A program made the translations under genes and the position numbers. From positions 1 to 64,000 of the forward strand of contig JAILHH010000014.1 of the NCBI GenBank assembly GCA_024695935.1: a DNA stretch of 64,000 nucleotides, given 5' to 3'. The notes under the pieces were generated by a model that made no database searches, had not been told where the DNA came from, and worked only from the letters and a program-made list of their open reading frames with translations. Shown here one piece after another: positions 53,345 to 62,619 of this stretch. Numbering within the stretch: position 1 is the first letter of the stretch; each line of letters starts with the position of its first letter. The DNA comes from Acetatifactor sp. (GTDB taxonomy: Bacteria; Bacillota; Clostridia; Lachnospirales; Lachnospiraceae).

Positions 53345-54413
53345 AATCTTTTTTAAGTAACATATACAGAAATACCGGAGCTCCTATAGACGCCGTTATG
53401 ATTCCCACAGGAAGCTCCGAGCCGGTTACAAGCATCCTCGAAAGCAGATCCGTAACTGTCATGAATATTCCGCCGATCAATACTGTGTATGGCGTGAGTA
53501 TCCTGTGATTTGCTCCAAAGATCGCCCTTGTGATATGAGGGATCACCAGCCCCACAAAGCCTATCATTCCGCAGTTTGCCACCAAAATACCGGTGATCAG
53601 ACTGGCTATTATAAGATATATCCTTCTCCAAAAAGTAAGATTTACTCCCAGAGTGGTAGCGGCCTCTTCCCCCATTAACATCAGATTCAGATTACTGCTT
53701 TGAGCGAGGAAGAAAATAACAGTTATCAAAGTCACCGAAGCAACCATGGGCACTTTATTCCATGTGGCCGATGCTGTGCTTCCCATGATCCAGAAAGTAA
53801 CACTTTGCAATGCCTGAGAATTATCGGCAAAATAAATTATCATATTGGAGAAAGCTGAGAACATGGAATTAATCACCGTTCCGGCCAGCACAAGTTTTGC
53901 GCCGGTGGTCTTTCCTCCTATATTTGCAAAAAACAATACGAGAAATGACGCTGCCAAAGCACCTGTAAAAGCGCATCCGGCCACACCGACATTTCCGATA
54001 ACAGGAATCGAACCAACTCCTATCATAAGTGCAAATGTGGCACCCAAAGTAGCTCCCGATGAGATTCCCAATATATACGGATCCGCAAGAGGGTTTTCCA
54101 CAGATGCCTGCATCACAATTCCGCAGAGGGATAACCCCATGCCAACCATCAGTGAGGTAAGGGTTCTGGGGAAACGTATCATCCAGACGATATTGAAATA
54201 TGATGTGGGAATATCTTTAAACCCCGGAAGTTCAACGTTGAACAGCTTCTTTAAAATGATCATCACCGTCTGATCCAAAGGGATATTTACCTGTCCCATC
54301 GAAACCGCAATAAGAACAGCACAAAGGGCCAGAATAAGTAATACAGGGATAAAAGCCGGGCTTCCATCCCTTTTATTTTTTCTGAAATTTTTCATTAAAA
54401 TTTTCATTGACAC
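53325..54413 (-). CDS. FecCD-family ABC transporter permease
   Basis: The 362-residue protein has about ten helices and the FecCD-family motifs GMGLSLCGIVMQA, YILGISSGATLGA and IGFVGLVIPHITRAIFG. It is the first gene of a two-gene operon with its ATPase, divergent from the binding-protein gene. The -10 TATAAT (54465-54460) lies right beside the palindromic operator. Confidence 0.9.
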   Translation of the reverse strand: MSMKILMKNFRKNKRDGSPAFIPVLLILALCAVLIAVSMGQVNIPLDQTVMIILKKLFNVELPGFKDIPTSYFNIVWMIRFPRTLTSLMVGMGLSLCGIVMQASVENPLADPYILGISSGATLGATFALMIGVGSIPVIGNVGVAGCAFTGALAASFLVLFFANIGGKTTGAKLVLAGTVINSMFSAFSNMIIYFADNSQALQSVTFWIMGSTASATWNKVPMVASVTLITVIFFLAQSSNLNLMLMGEEAATTLGVNLTFWRRIYLIIASLITGILVANCGMIGFVGLVIPHITRAIFGANHRILTPYTVLIGGIFMTVTDLLSRMLVTGSELPVGIITASIGAPVFLYMLLKKDYGFGGA

Positions 54414-54441
54414 CTCAAAACAAAAATGATAACATTTGCTC

Positions 54442-54457
54442 GTTAGTCACGACTAAC
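54442..54457. promoter_or_regulatory. palindromic operator in the divergent ABC transporter promoter region
   Basis: GTTAGTCACGACTAAC is a perfect 7-2-7 inverted repeat, with another half-site GACTAAC at 54470-54476. It lies just after the -10 of the permease promoter and upstream of the binding-protein gene, so one repressor could silence both. It is nearly the same as the site at 1369-1384. Confidence 0.65.
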
Positions 54458-54506
54458 AGATTATAGCATGACTAACCAGCCAAAAGAAAGGAAAACTTTT
54501 TACAAA

Positions 54507-55550
54507 ATGAAGAGCAAAATTATTAAATCATTTGTTGGAATTATACTGACAACAGCTATTTTTACCGGATGCCAAAGTGCATCAACAGAAACTGTGGCCG
54601 AAGACGCCGCCACAGAAAATATTACTGAGTCGGAAAACAACGACTCCTATTATCCTGTTACGGCAGAAACATATTCAGTTTCAAGCGACGGAGCGACATG
54701 GACTCCCGTTTCCACCACTTATGAAGGCGGATATGAAAGGATCGTTGCCAACAATCAGGGTACAGCAACTCTCCTCATCAGACTCGGACTTTCCGACAAA
54801 ATTGTGGGAGTAGCTGCAGTATTTGGCCCCGCCCCCGAAGACGTCGCTGATGAGTTTCAAGCTCTGCCTGTTATTGCTGAAGGTTATGCATCCAAGGAAG
54901 CCTTGCTTGGTGCTGAGCCGGACTTTGCTGTAGGAAGAGGTGACCTCTTCGTTGACGGTGATTACGGGATCGGAACAGTTGACGAACTGGCAGGCATGGG
55001 AATCGCTTCTTATATCACTCACGTAGGTGAAAATAATGCAAACTTTGAATCATTCCTTGCAGATATAGATAACCTCGGAAAGATCTTTAATGTTGAGGAC
55101 AAGGCAAATGAATTAAAGAATTCTTATATTGAAATGACAAACGGATTAAAGAATGACACAAGAGTGGCCGGAAAATCAATGAAAATGGCTGAGGTATCCT
55201 GGATTGAGGACGGAATGCCCGTGTTTGGCAGTGCCAAAGCAGAAACCTTACAGAATGAGGCTTTCGCCATGATCGGTCTCGACAACATCAACGGATATTG
55301 TGAAGGTGATCAGGTAAGCATTGAAACTGTGATAGCAGAGAATCCTGAAGTAATAGTACTTTTTGATTATGAAGGCGGTCCGAATATGGACGAAATGATT
55401 CAGTCACTTTATGACAATGAGGCAATTTCCGAAATAAGCGCTATCAGAAACAAAAAAGTATTCGCACTTGACTTTAATGCCATCTACGGCGGAAGCGGTG
55501 ACCTATACGCATCAATGCAGGAACTGGCTGACCTCGTATACGGCGAGTAG
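54507..55550 (+). CDS. ABC transporter substrate-binding lipoprotein
   Basis: The protein, about 347 residues, has a lipoprotein signal with lipobox IFTGC (Cys22) and a FepB/BtuF-like binding fold (RIVANNQGTATLLIRLGLSD and EVIVLFDYEGGPN). The ATG at 54507 is preferred because it gives a proper signal peptide; the ATG at 54468 would place 13 polar residues before it and overlaps the operator half-site. It partners with the divergent permease and ATPase. Confidence 0.85.
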   Translation: MKSKIIKSFVGIILTTAIFTGCQSASTETVAEDAATENITESENNDSYYPVTAETYSVSSDGATWTPVSTTYEGGYERIVANNQGTATLLIRLGLSDKIVGVAAVFGPAPEDVADEFQALPVIAEGYASKEALLGAEPDFAVGRGDLFVDGDYGIGTVDELAGMGIASYITHVGENNANFESFLADIDNLGKIFNVEDKANELKNSYIEMTNGLKNDTRVAGKSMKMAEVSWIEDGMPVFGSAKAETLQNEAFAMIGLDNINGYCEGDQVSIETVIAENPEVIVLFDYEGGPNMDEMIQSLYDNEAISEISAIRNKKVFALDFNAIYGGSGDLYASMQELADLVYGE

Positions 55551-55575
55551 ATCCGGTAATAAACTTCCTTTGAAT

Positions 55576-55622
55576 AAAGGGTATCCTGTTGCGGTAAATC
55601 TGCACAGGATACCCTTTTTTTT
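55576..55622 (+). terminator. intrinsic terminator after the binding-protein gene
   Basis: AAAGGGTATCCTGT pairs perfectly with ACAGGATACCCTTT and is followed by T6. The stem is 14 bp. It may serve both converging genes. Confidence 0.9.
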
Positions 55623-56040
55623 AAACTCTTTTCGCGTCCACAATATCAACATCCGGATACAGGCTTCTCAGCTCATCCAGGCTCTCATCAACTCCGGTCA
55701 CGGAGGATGTTGCAAACAAATGAACCTTTTTGCCCTTAAGAACCGCATTGTCGAAAAATGTGTTGATTATCCTGGGAGTCGTATACCACCAGATAGGGTA
55801 TCCAACCCAAAGTTCATCCACATCGGACAGATCCGGCATCACATCGATCTCGGGTCTTGAATTCGAATCCTTGTATTCCACCACACTTCTGCTGGTGTCA
55901 TTCTGCCAGTTCACATCCGCCTCTGTATACGGAACCTTTGGGTGAAGTTCAAATATAGCCGCTCCGTTTGCCGCAGCTATATCCACAGCCCTTTTTCTTG
56001 TCACACCGCTGTGCGAATAATAAACTACCATTTTACTCAT
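55621..56040 (-). CDS. flavodoxin
   Basis: The 139-residue protein has the flavodoxin FMN phosphate loop VVYYSHSGVTRKRA and the GYPIWWYTTPRIINTF block. It is cytosolic and would carry electrons or reduce quinones. It lies 23 bases downstream of the ArAE-like membrane protein gene and may share its transcript. Confidence 0.87.
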   Translation of the reverse strand: MSKMVVYYSHSGVTRKRAVDIAAANGAAIFELHPKVPYTEADVNWQNDTSRSVVEYKDSNSRPEIDVMPDLSDVDELWVGYPIWWYTTPRIINTFFDNAVLKGKKVHLFATSSVTGVDESLDELRSLYPDVDIVDAKRV

Positions 56041-56063
56041 TCTGTCAATGTCCTCCTGCCCGA

Positions 56064-57050
56064 TTATGTATTAAAAGTTCTTTTTTCCGGCTCCTGGCAG
56101 TGAATTAACACATAATCCTTTTTTATATCCAGAAACTCTTTCATCTTTTCCATTATCACAAAAAGCCTTGCCCTGTCTTCAAACTCAAGTCTGTCTGTGG
56201 GAAGGGGAGTCTCCTTCATGACGCTGTAGAGGTCCTCGTAATCTTCCATAAGGCCTTTTACTGTATTCTCTCTTGAATATTCCTCCGACACCTTTTCAAA
56301 ATACTCGGAGAGGATCTTTGCCGTGGACGGGACGGATTTTATCTCCTTCAGATTCTTGTACATTTCAAAGAGGATGTAGCGCTGTCTTCTTCGCATTGCA
56401 ATATATTCCATATCCTCCACATCGCCTTTTGAAAACTGATTCATGTAATTTTCCCTGGCAATGTCGGAAGCCACACGAATGCTTTCATCCATCTTTTCAA
56501 AGCATGTTCCGTCATAGTCTGCCAGATTTACATCCATTATCCTCTGACTCATCCTGTGGAGAGCATATTTCATCTTTTCATCCGTCTCTTCCTTTAAGCG
56601 CTCCATATATCCGGTATTTTTGTGAAGCGTCAGGTTGACCAAAACACCCATGCCCACACCGATCACAAAGAGCAATATCTCGTTTTTTAAAGCCGCATAT
56701 CCCATGTTTCCAAAGGTGAGAAAATGTGATATAAGCACCGAATCCATGGCCATGGCACTGTGCCAGTCAAATATCTTGCACAAAAAGATGAATATTACCA
56801 TATATATGCAAAATCCCACCGTGCTAAAGCCAAAGATGAAAAAGCTGCAAAAGGCGATAAAAAGAGCTGCCAAAAAAGCATAAAGCCTGTTAAGTCCTGT
56901 ATTAATAGTCTCCTTTTTAGTATAGGCTACGGACAATATGGCCACAATACCGGCTGATATGGCAAAATCCAGCCTCAGCATATTGGCAATGAATATTGCC
57001 ACCACCGCCGCCACCGAAACCTTGGCTGCAAACATCAGATTCTTCGTCAT
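56064..57050 (-). CDS. ArAE/FUSC-like membrane protein
   Basis: The 328-residue protein has four or five N-terminal helices (to about 150) and a cytosolic helical C-terminal domain (about 150-328), the layout of the ArAE_1 (DUF939) aromatic acid exporter-like family, with the segment KVSVAAVVAIFIANMLRLDF at the N-terminus. The transport role is known for distant relatives only. It precedes a flavodoxin gene. Confidence 0.75.
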   Translation of the reverse strand: MTKNLMFAAKVSVAAVVAIFIANMLRLDFAISAGIVAILSVAYTKKETINTGLNRLYAFLAALFIAFCSFFIFGFSTVGFCIYMVIFIFLCKIFDWHSAMAMDSVLISHFLTFGNMGYAALKNEILLFVIGVGMGVLVNLTLHKNTGYMERLKEETDEKMKYALHRMSQRIMDVNLADYDGTCFEKMDESIRVASDIARENYMNQFSKGDVEDMEYIAMRRRQRYILFEMYKNLKEIKSVPSTAKILSEYFEKVSEEYSRENTVKGLMEDYEDLYSVMKETPLPTDRLEFEDRARLFVIMEKMKEFLDIKKDYVLIHCQEPEKRTFNT

Positions 57051-57089
57051 AAAATATCCCGCTTATAAAAATTTAGTGTTAAATCCCTT

Positions 57090-59033
57090 TTATTCAAATG
57101 CAGGGTGTCTGCCCAATCTGTTCCTGTCCTTTATGAATTCCACAAAGTTAACCTCCGGAATAGGCTTGCTGAAATAAAATCCCTGGATATAGTCACATCC
57201 CATCTCCTGCAATGTCTGCTGCATGTGATCGGTCTCGGCGCCTTCAGCCACGATCCCGAATTCATCCTCCGCAAACATACTTATAAGCCTTGGAAGCACG
57301 ATATCATTTCCGTCAAAATAGGACCAGACAACAGATTTATCTATCTTTACGATATCGAAGGGAAGCTTGAGTACATTTACGAGATTCGAGAAACCTGTTC
57401 CGTAATCATCCAGCGAGAATCCCGATCCCTCTCCAATAAGAGAATCCATCAAAGCGTTAAGCTCTCTGATGTCCAGTTTTGCTGTCTCTGTTATCTCAAA
57501 GTTAAGATAACTCATGTCAATTCCAAATTCGTTTGCGACTTCGATTATTTCTGATGCAAGATTTCTGTTCATGCACTGGATTGGGGAGAGATTTATCTCG
57601 ATATATTTAAGGCCCATGGCATCCAGATCATGTTCACTGATAAATCTGCACACTTTTCTGAGGACCTGGTTTCCGAGTTTTAATATTGTTCCGTCCTCCT
57701 CGGCAAGTGAAATAAAAGCCGCTGGCGGAATCACCCCAAGCTCCGGATCCTCTATTCTCACCAGTGCCTCCGCAGAACTGAAGGCCCCTATCATGGAATC
57801 ATAAATGGGCTGATAATATACTATCAGAGCATCCTCATCCACCGCCCTGTGGAGGGCATCCTTCACCTTTATGGAATAATGAAGTTCCGCAAGGAACCTG
57901 TCATCTATCTCGCGAAGGTCATTGCTCTCATCCTTTTCGATCTGTTTAAGGGAAAACTTTAAAATATCATATACTTCATGCCCGTCCTTTGCGTCACATT
58001 CATCGGACATATATATAAATTTCGGCTTTGGATTAACCTTTTGACCGTCAAAACAAAATCCCTTATCTAAATATTCTCTTATCTGATAGGTGATCTGATC
58101 CTTGTCAGCCTTTGAATCTAATACCAGCAAAAACTGTCCGCTCTGCAGATAAAACGGCAGGATGTTATCCACATGCTTTCTGAGATATATCCCGAATCTG
58201 TTGAGAAATCTGTCCATTAACCCCGAGCCGTAAATAGCTCTTAACCTGCCGTAATTTTGGAAAGTGATGCCCACATATCTGTATCTGCGCTTTCCGAAAA
58301 CCAGTTTTTCGCCAAGGTATTTAAACATGGCATCACGGTTATATATCCTCGTCTTCTGATCTTTGTCAAACTCGGGATTCTGCATGGACAAAAAGCAGAT
58401 CGCCATTGAAAAACTGCATCCGATATTGATAAGGAGCAGATGCGGAAATACAAAAAACTGGAGCATTGCCGCTGTTGTGGATGCAAAGACAAAGAAGATA
58501 AGACTTACCTTTTCCTTTAAGGGTATGATCTTTCTGGAGTGAAAAATCAGTGCCAGCGAGACTCCTGAATAGAAAATTATGACCGAGGGATGGATCTCAT
58601 AGAAAAATCTGCCCCTGGTAAATCCCGTCTCATCAACCTTATAAAGAAAACCTGTAAGAGGATTTGTAACGCAGATCACCTCGGCAAACCAAAATGGCAC
58701 ACTGATCCACCACTGCTTTCCTACTAACACTTTTAACTTGTCACCGGTCAGATACCGGCAATACTGCATAAAGAGGTAATAAATTGCGAAAACGGACAGA
58801 AAATAGACCATATTGGCCAGTTCCTGATGCCAATAGCCGTATTTTTCCGGATAAGAAGAAAATACCGAAGCGATTATATCCGCAATGATACACAGAAACT
58901 GTATCATCAAAAGATCAGAGAAAATTATATTCTTTTTGATAGGAAGACTCCTCTGGAGATTGTAAAAAACAAAGAACAATCCTATCAATATAAGTGCCGT
59001 AATTTCATATTGCAAGTTCCAGACCATAAGCAA
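57090..59033 (-). CDS. membrane GGDEF-EAL protein, probable c-di-GMP phosphodiesterase
   Basis: The 647-residue protein has about seven N-terminal helices (1 to about 220), a degenerate GGDEF domain in which the signature loop reads SGQFL, and a C-terminal EAL domain (about 390-640). The EAL domain keeps its motif (AEALVRI), the DDYGTGFSN block and EGAET, so phosphodiesterase activity is likely and cyclase activity unlikely. With the HD-GYP protein at 40591-41961 it makes two degradation enzymes in the window and no intact cyclase. Confidence 0.9.
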   Translation of the reverse strand: MLMVWNLQYEITALILIGLFFVFYNLQRSLPIKKNIIFSDLLMIQFLCIIADIIASVFSSYPEKYGYWHQELANMVYFLSVFAIYYLFMQYCRYLTGDKLKVLVGKQWWISVPFWFAEVICVTNPLTGFLYKVDETGFTRGRFFYEIHPSVIIFYSGVSLALIFHSRKIIPLKEKVSLIFFVFASTTAAMLQFFVFPHLLLINIGCSFSMAICFLSMQNPEFDKDQKTRIYNRDAMFKYLGEKLVFGKRRYRYVGITFQNYGRLRAIYGSGLMDRFLNRFGIYLRKHVDNILPFYLQSGQFLLVLDSKADKDQITYQIREYLDKGFCFDGQKVNPKPKFIYMSDECDAKDGHEVYDILKFSLKQIEKDESNDLREIDDRFLAELHYSIKVKDALHRAVDEDALIVYYQPIYDSMIGAFSSAEALVRIEDPELGVIPPAAFISLAEEDGTILKLGNQVLRKVCRFISEHDLDAMGLKYIEINLSPIQCMNRNLASEIIEVANEFGIDMSYLNFEITETAKLDIRELNALMDSLIGEGSGFSLDDYGTGFSNLVNVLKLPFDIVKIDKSVVWSYFDGNDIVLPRLISMFAEDEFGIVAEGAETDHMQQTLQEMGCDYIQGFYFSKPIPEVNFVEFIKDRNRLGRHPAFE

Positions 59034-59141
59034 TCCCCCCGGTGTCAGACGGTACAGTTATTACAAATAATGAACTACAAAACCATATAAACCTCTCAAA
59101 AACATTTAATACATTATAACATAAAAGCGGCAAAACAGCAC

Positions 59142-59786
59142 TTAAAAAGTGTGGTGTCCGTCTTTCCAGTCATTCATCTTGGCCAGAATATATATATATG
59201 CCCCTCTTGCGCAGACAATGTAGAGTATGGCGCCCGTGCAATAGTACACATAACCTATTCCTATGGAAAAGATCAGACCGCTGATAATATTTGAAATTAT
59301 CCTGTACTTTTTTTTCCTTTTCCTGAGTATATCGTCAGTGAGTCTGACAATGGCCAGTATTAAAGCATTTATATATATTCCCCAATAAGGATTTCCGCCA
59401 TACGTATAGATCACAAGCATCACAAATGTCTGGAGCATCATCCTGTCGGGCAATTCCAGCAGTGCGTACTCAACCACCAGATCCGGCATTTTTGTGTCTG
59501 AGAAAAAATAATCGTAATCCCTGCTCTTCCACTTGATAAAAACAGTAATGCAAAGTGTGGAAAATGTTGTAGCCCATTCAGACCATCCTATAGGTCGCAA
59601 CATTCTGGCATCCAGATTAAACATGTAAAACATAATGATCGCTATGGGAATAAAGGAACTTATGACGGGAGAAAGAATCGTCAGTATTTTCAGATTCTTT
59701 TCTGCCAGAAATGCCCTTATTCGGATATGACACATATACCAGGCCATGGCAAACATGAAACCTATCAAACCCGTCAAGAAATACAT
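59142..59786 (-). CDS. hypothetical membrane protein, unrecognised
   Basis: I do not recognise this 214-residue protein. It has about six hydrophobic helices joined by short loops, a basic RKRKKKYR cluster after the fourth, and a KSRDYDYFFSDTKMPDLVVEY loop in the middle. It has no signal peptide and no known catalytic motif. It stands alone, with 108 bases to the phosphodiesterase gene and 104 to the flavodoxin gene. Confidence 0.7.
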   Translation of the reverse strand: MYFLTGLIGFMFAMAWYMCHIRIRAFLAEKNLKILTILSPVISSFIPIAIIMFYMFNLDARMLRPIGWSEWATTFSTLCITVFIKWKSRDYDYFFSDTKMPDLVVEYALLELPDRMMLQTFVMLVIYTYGGNPYWGIYINALILAIVRLTDDILRKRKKKYRIISNIISGLIFSIGIGYVYYCTGAILYIVCARGAYIYILAKMNDWKDGHHTF

Positions 59787-59890
59787 ATCGTAAACGCCCC
59801 TGTAAGCAAAAGATTTATAATTTCATTATGACATAATATGCATTCCTTTAACAATGGAATTATGTAGGAAATAAGTCGCAGTTAAATGAC

Positions 59891-60412
59891 TTATGACAGA
59901 ATTTCATCCTTTGCCCAATACTGGATAACATTTTTGGCATTTTCCACGAAGGAGCCCTGTAACGTCAGACCCTGAACGATCTGAGAGTCCGGAGCATATT
60001 TTCTGATGACATTCATGCTGCTTCCGAAGCCTCCGCCACCGCTGGTGTTAAATGCGACCAGTTTTTTACCGGCCAGATCAGCTCTGTCAAGAAAAGTTAC
60101 CACCGGCATGGGAAGTGTATTCCACCAGTTTGGAAATGCCAGTACGACCGTATCATAATCAGCCATATTATCCGGCAGATCCTCTATATCCGGCAGTTCA
60201 CCCTTCTCGATCTCTTCCTTTGCCTCTTCTATCATGGCATAATGATCTGTTGAATATGTGCGTTTCTGCTTTATTCTGTAGAGATCTCCGCCTGTTGCCT
60301 CACTTATATATTCTGCGGCTATCTCAGTATAACCTTTTTCGACTTTGATGATGGTTCCACCCGAATAAGTCTCGCCGGGCAAAGTAAAATATGCGATGAG
60401 TATCTTTGACAT
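59891..60412 (-). CDS. flavodoxin-family protein
   Basis: The 173-residue protein is a long-chain flavodoxin type with LIAYFTLPGETYSGG as FMN loop, VVLAFPNWWNTLPMPV and FNTSGGGGFGSS. It would bind FMN and act as a reductase or electron carrier. It starts after TAGTTACCTCC on the opposite strand, that is GGAGGTAACTA, an excellent ribosome binding site. Structured repeat copy B lies upstream. Confidence 0.87.
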   Translation of the reverse strand: MSKILIAYFTLPGETYSGGTIIKVEKGYTEIAAEYISEATGGDLYRIKQKRTYSTDHYAMIEEAKEEIEKGELPDIEDLPDNMADYDTVVLAFPNWWNTLPMPVVTFLDRADLAGKKLVAFNTSGGGGFGSSMNVIRKYAPDSQIVQGLTLQGSFVENAKNVIQYWAKDEILS

Positions 60413-60510
60413 CTTAACTTAGTTACCTCCTGGCTTTTTTTATATAATACATTATATTCTGTAATTTTAAAAAATCAAAGGTTAATTTTCTGTAAATTCA
60501 AGGAAAGAGA

Positions 60511-60680
60511 TGGCTCGCGCTCCATAAACTCGAGCAGGCTCGATTTCAACTCTGTTTCACACCTCAAGGCAAAGCCTTTCGGTGTTCTACAGTCGCCTAA
60601 GTCCACCTCGCAAGCGAGCTTGCGGGTGGGACTTAGGCTCGTTGTTACACAAAACGCTGTACAAAAGTACAGCGTTTTTA
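60511..60680. repeat. composite structured repeat element, copy B
   Basis: On the plus strand this copy has GGCTC...ATAA, CGAGCAGG, the shared hairpin ACACCTCAAGGC...GCCTTTCGGTGT, then GCCTAAGTCC...GGACTTAGGCTCGTTGTTA around the centre AGCGAGCT, and last a perfect hairpin (ACGCTGTAC / GTACAGCGT). Order and shape equal copy A at 49958-50122, but the third and last stems have other sequences that keep pairing. Confidence 0.75.
60651..60680. terminator. bidirectional terminator-like hairpin
   Basis: AAAACGCTGTAC pairs with GTACAGCGTTTT around AAAA. T-runs follow on both strands (TTTTTA on plus, TTTTG on minus). It lies 11 bases after the end of the ACT-domain gene and probably ends the paaK-ACT transcript on the minus strand. 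It is also the last hairpin of repeat copy B. Confidence 0.75.
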
Positions 60681-60690
60681 GGATCTGATC

Positions 60691-61125
60691 TTAAATATTC
60701 ATTACATCGTCCTGGGTCAGGATCTTTAACCCCTTGGACACAAGCTTTGTCTCCGCAGCCTGAGTATCGGCAACCCTGAATATCATGCAGGCACTCTTTG
60801 TGGACTTATGTCCGGAAACCGCATACATATACTCAATATTTACCTCAGCCGAAGCAAAGATATTTATGAGTTTATCAAGTCCGCCGGGTTCATCGGGTAT
60901 CTCAACCACCAGTACAGAGTTTAATTTTGATACAAAATCCGCTTCTTTTAATACATTCATCGCGGATATGGGATCATCCACCACGATCCTGGCAATTCCA
61001 AAATCCTTTGTCTCAACCATCGAAATGGCTCTCATATCTATTTCATGCTCGGCCAGCACACCGGTCATTTTTTTCAAAGTGCCGGGCTTATTTTCAAGGA
61101 AAACCGAAATCTGTTTTACTGACAT
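60691..61125 (-). CDS. tandem ACT-domain protein
   Basis: The protein, about 144 residues, has two ACT-type domains (about 1-70 and 71-144), beginning KQISVFLENKPGTL and VVEIPDEPGGLDKLI. Such proteins often accompany PaaK and probably sense an amino acid. The ATG at 61125 has GAGAGGG about 8 bases upstream; a TTG two codons earlier is less likely. It lies 31 bases after paaK in the same operon. Confidence 0.88.
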   Translation of the reverse strand: MSVKQISVFLENKPGTLKKMTGVLAEHEIDMRAISMVETKDFGIARIVVDDPISAMNVLKEADFVSKLNSVLVVEIPDEPGGLDKLINIFASAEVNIEYMYAVSGHKSTKSACMIFRVADTQAAETKLVSKGLKILTQDDVMNI

Positions 61126-61156
61126 ACACAATCCCTCTCTTTCATTTTTTTACGGA

Positions 61157-62482
61157 TCATATCTTTCTCTTATCCACAACTCTTACCGCTTTGCCCTCGC
61201 TTCTGGCAATGGACTTGGGGGCAAGGAGTGAAACCTTTGCTTTGATTCCAAGCATCGCCTTCAGATCGTCAGAAAGTTTTCGCTGCATTGCCTCGATCTC
61301 GCCGATGTTATCAGTAAACATCTCCGGTGTCATCTCAACCTGTACATCAAAGGTATCCGTATTGTTTACTCTGTCCACGATGATTTGATAATTAGCGGCA
61401 TAACCGTTGTTCATAAGAACAGTCTCAATCTGGCTGGGGAATACATTTACGCCGCGGATAATGAGCATGTCATCGCTTCTTCCCATGGGCTTTGCCATTT
61501 TGATATGGGTTCTTCCACAGGAGCATTTCTCTCTGGTAAGCTTGCAGATATCCTTTGTCCTGTAGCGGATCATGGGGAAAGCTTCCTTGTCTACGGCGGT
61601 AAATACCAGTTCGCCCACAGATCCTTCGGGAAGGACCTCCTCTGTATCCGGATCTATTATCTCCGCAATGAAATGGTCCTCATTGATATGCATTCCGTTT
61701 TGTGCGGAGCATTCAAATGCCACTCCCGGGCCCGAAAGCTCAGTCAGTCCGTATATATCAAAAGCTTTGATACCGAGCGTCTTCTCGATATCTTTTCTCA
61801 TTTCCTCACTCCATGCCTCTGCGCCGAAGATTCCGGCCTTTAAAGGTATGTCGTCCGGGCCGTAACCCAGTTCCTTCATCCTCTCTCCAAGATATGCCGC
61901 ATAGCTGGGCGTACAGCAAAGAATGGTAGCCTGCAGATCCATCGCAAACATTATCTGACGGTCCGTATTGCCGGAACTGATGGGAACCGTAAGTGAACCA
62001 ACCTTGTGGGATCCGCCGTGAAGTCCCGCGCCTCCCGTAAAAAGTCCGTATCCGTATGCAACCTGAACCACATCCTCATCCGTGGCACCTGCAGCCGTAA
62101 GCGCTCTCGCGCAGCAATCCTCCCACAGGTCCAGATCGTGCTGTGTATAATATGCCACAACTCTCTTTCCTGTGGTACCGGAGGTAGAATGTATCCTGAC
62201 GCAATCCTTTAAGGGCATTCCCAAAAGTCCGTAAGGATATGCATCCCTCAAGTCCGCCTTTGACAAAAAAGGCAACTTATGAAGGTCGTCAACCGATCTG
62301 ATATCCTCAGGTGTAACGCCCTTTTCCTCCATCTTTTTTCTATAGTAGGGAACGCTGTCCCAAACATGTTTTACCTGCTTTACAAGCTTCTCGGACTGAA
62401 TCTCGCGGATCTTTTCGTAAGAAGCGCATTCGATCTCTTCCTGATAATATCTTTCCATGCCCTCTGAATACTCCTTATACAT
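61157..62482 (-). CDS. paaK: phenylacetate-CoA ligase
   Basis: PaaK activates phenylacetate or a similar aryl acid with ATP and coenzyme A. The 441-residue protein is of the adenylate-forming type, with HSTSGTTGKRV as the ATP loop, YGLTELSGPG, a YRTKDI segment and a zinc-type cysteine pair CSCGRTH. In gut clostridia such enzymes may process aryl acids from amino acid fermentation; the true substrate is open. An ACT-domain gene follows. Confidence 0.92.
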   Translation of the reverse strand: MYKEYSEGMERYYQEEIECASYEKIREIQSEKLVKQVKHVWDSVPYYRKKMEEKGVTPEDIRSVDDLHKLPFLSKADLRDAYPYGLLGMPLKDCVRIHSTSGTTGKRVVAYYTQHDLDLWEDCCARALTAAGATDEDVVQVAYGYGLFTGGAGLHGGSHKVGSLTVPISSGNTDRQIMFAMDLQATILCCTPSYAAYLGERMKELGYGPDDIPLKAGIFGAEAWSEEMRKDIEKTLGIKAFDIYGLTELSGPGVAFECSAQNGMHINEDHFIAEIIDPDTEEVLPEGSVGELVFTAVDKEAFPMIRYRTKDICKLTREKCSCGRTHIKMAKPMGRSDDMLIIRGVNVFPSQIETVLMNNGYAANYQIIVDRVNNTDTFDVQVEMTPEMFTDNIGEIEAMQRKLSDDLKAMLGIKAKVSLLAPKSIARSEGKAVRVVDKRKI

Positions 62483-62540
62483 TAATACTTATGTTCAAAA
62501 TCACTTATTATTATAGAATATTTATGCATGATTAGTAAAC

Positions 62541-62588
62541 GACAAATTAAAACAAAAGCAGCAAAAATTCGCTTTTTGCCGCTTTTGT
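62541..62588 (-). terminator. intrinsic terminator after the ECF S component gene
   Basis: On the minus strand ACAAAAGCGGCAAAAA pairs with TTTTTGCTGCTTTTGT over 16 bp (one wobble) around a 5-base loop, followed by TTTAATTTG. Confidence 0.78.
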
Positions 62589-62619
62589 AAACCGATTAAA
62601 TTAATTAGGATCTGAAAGA

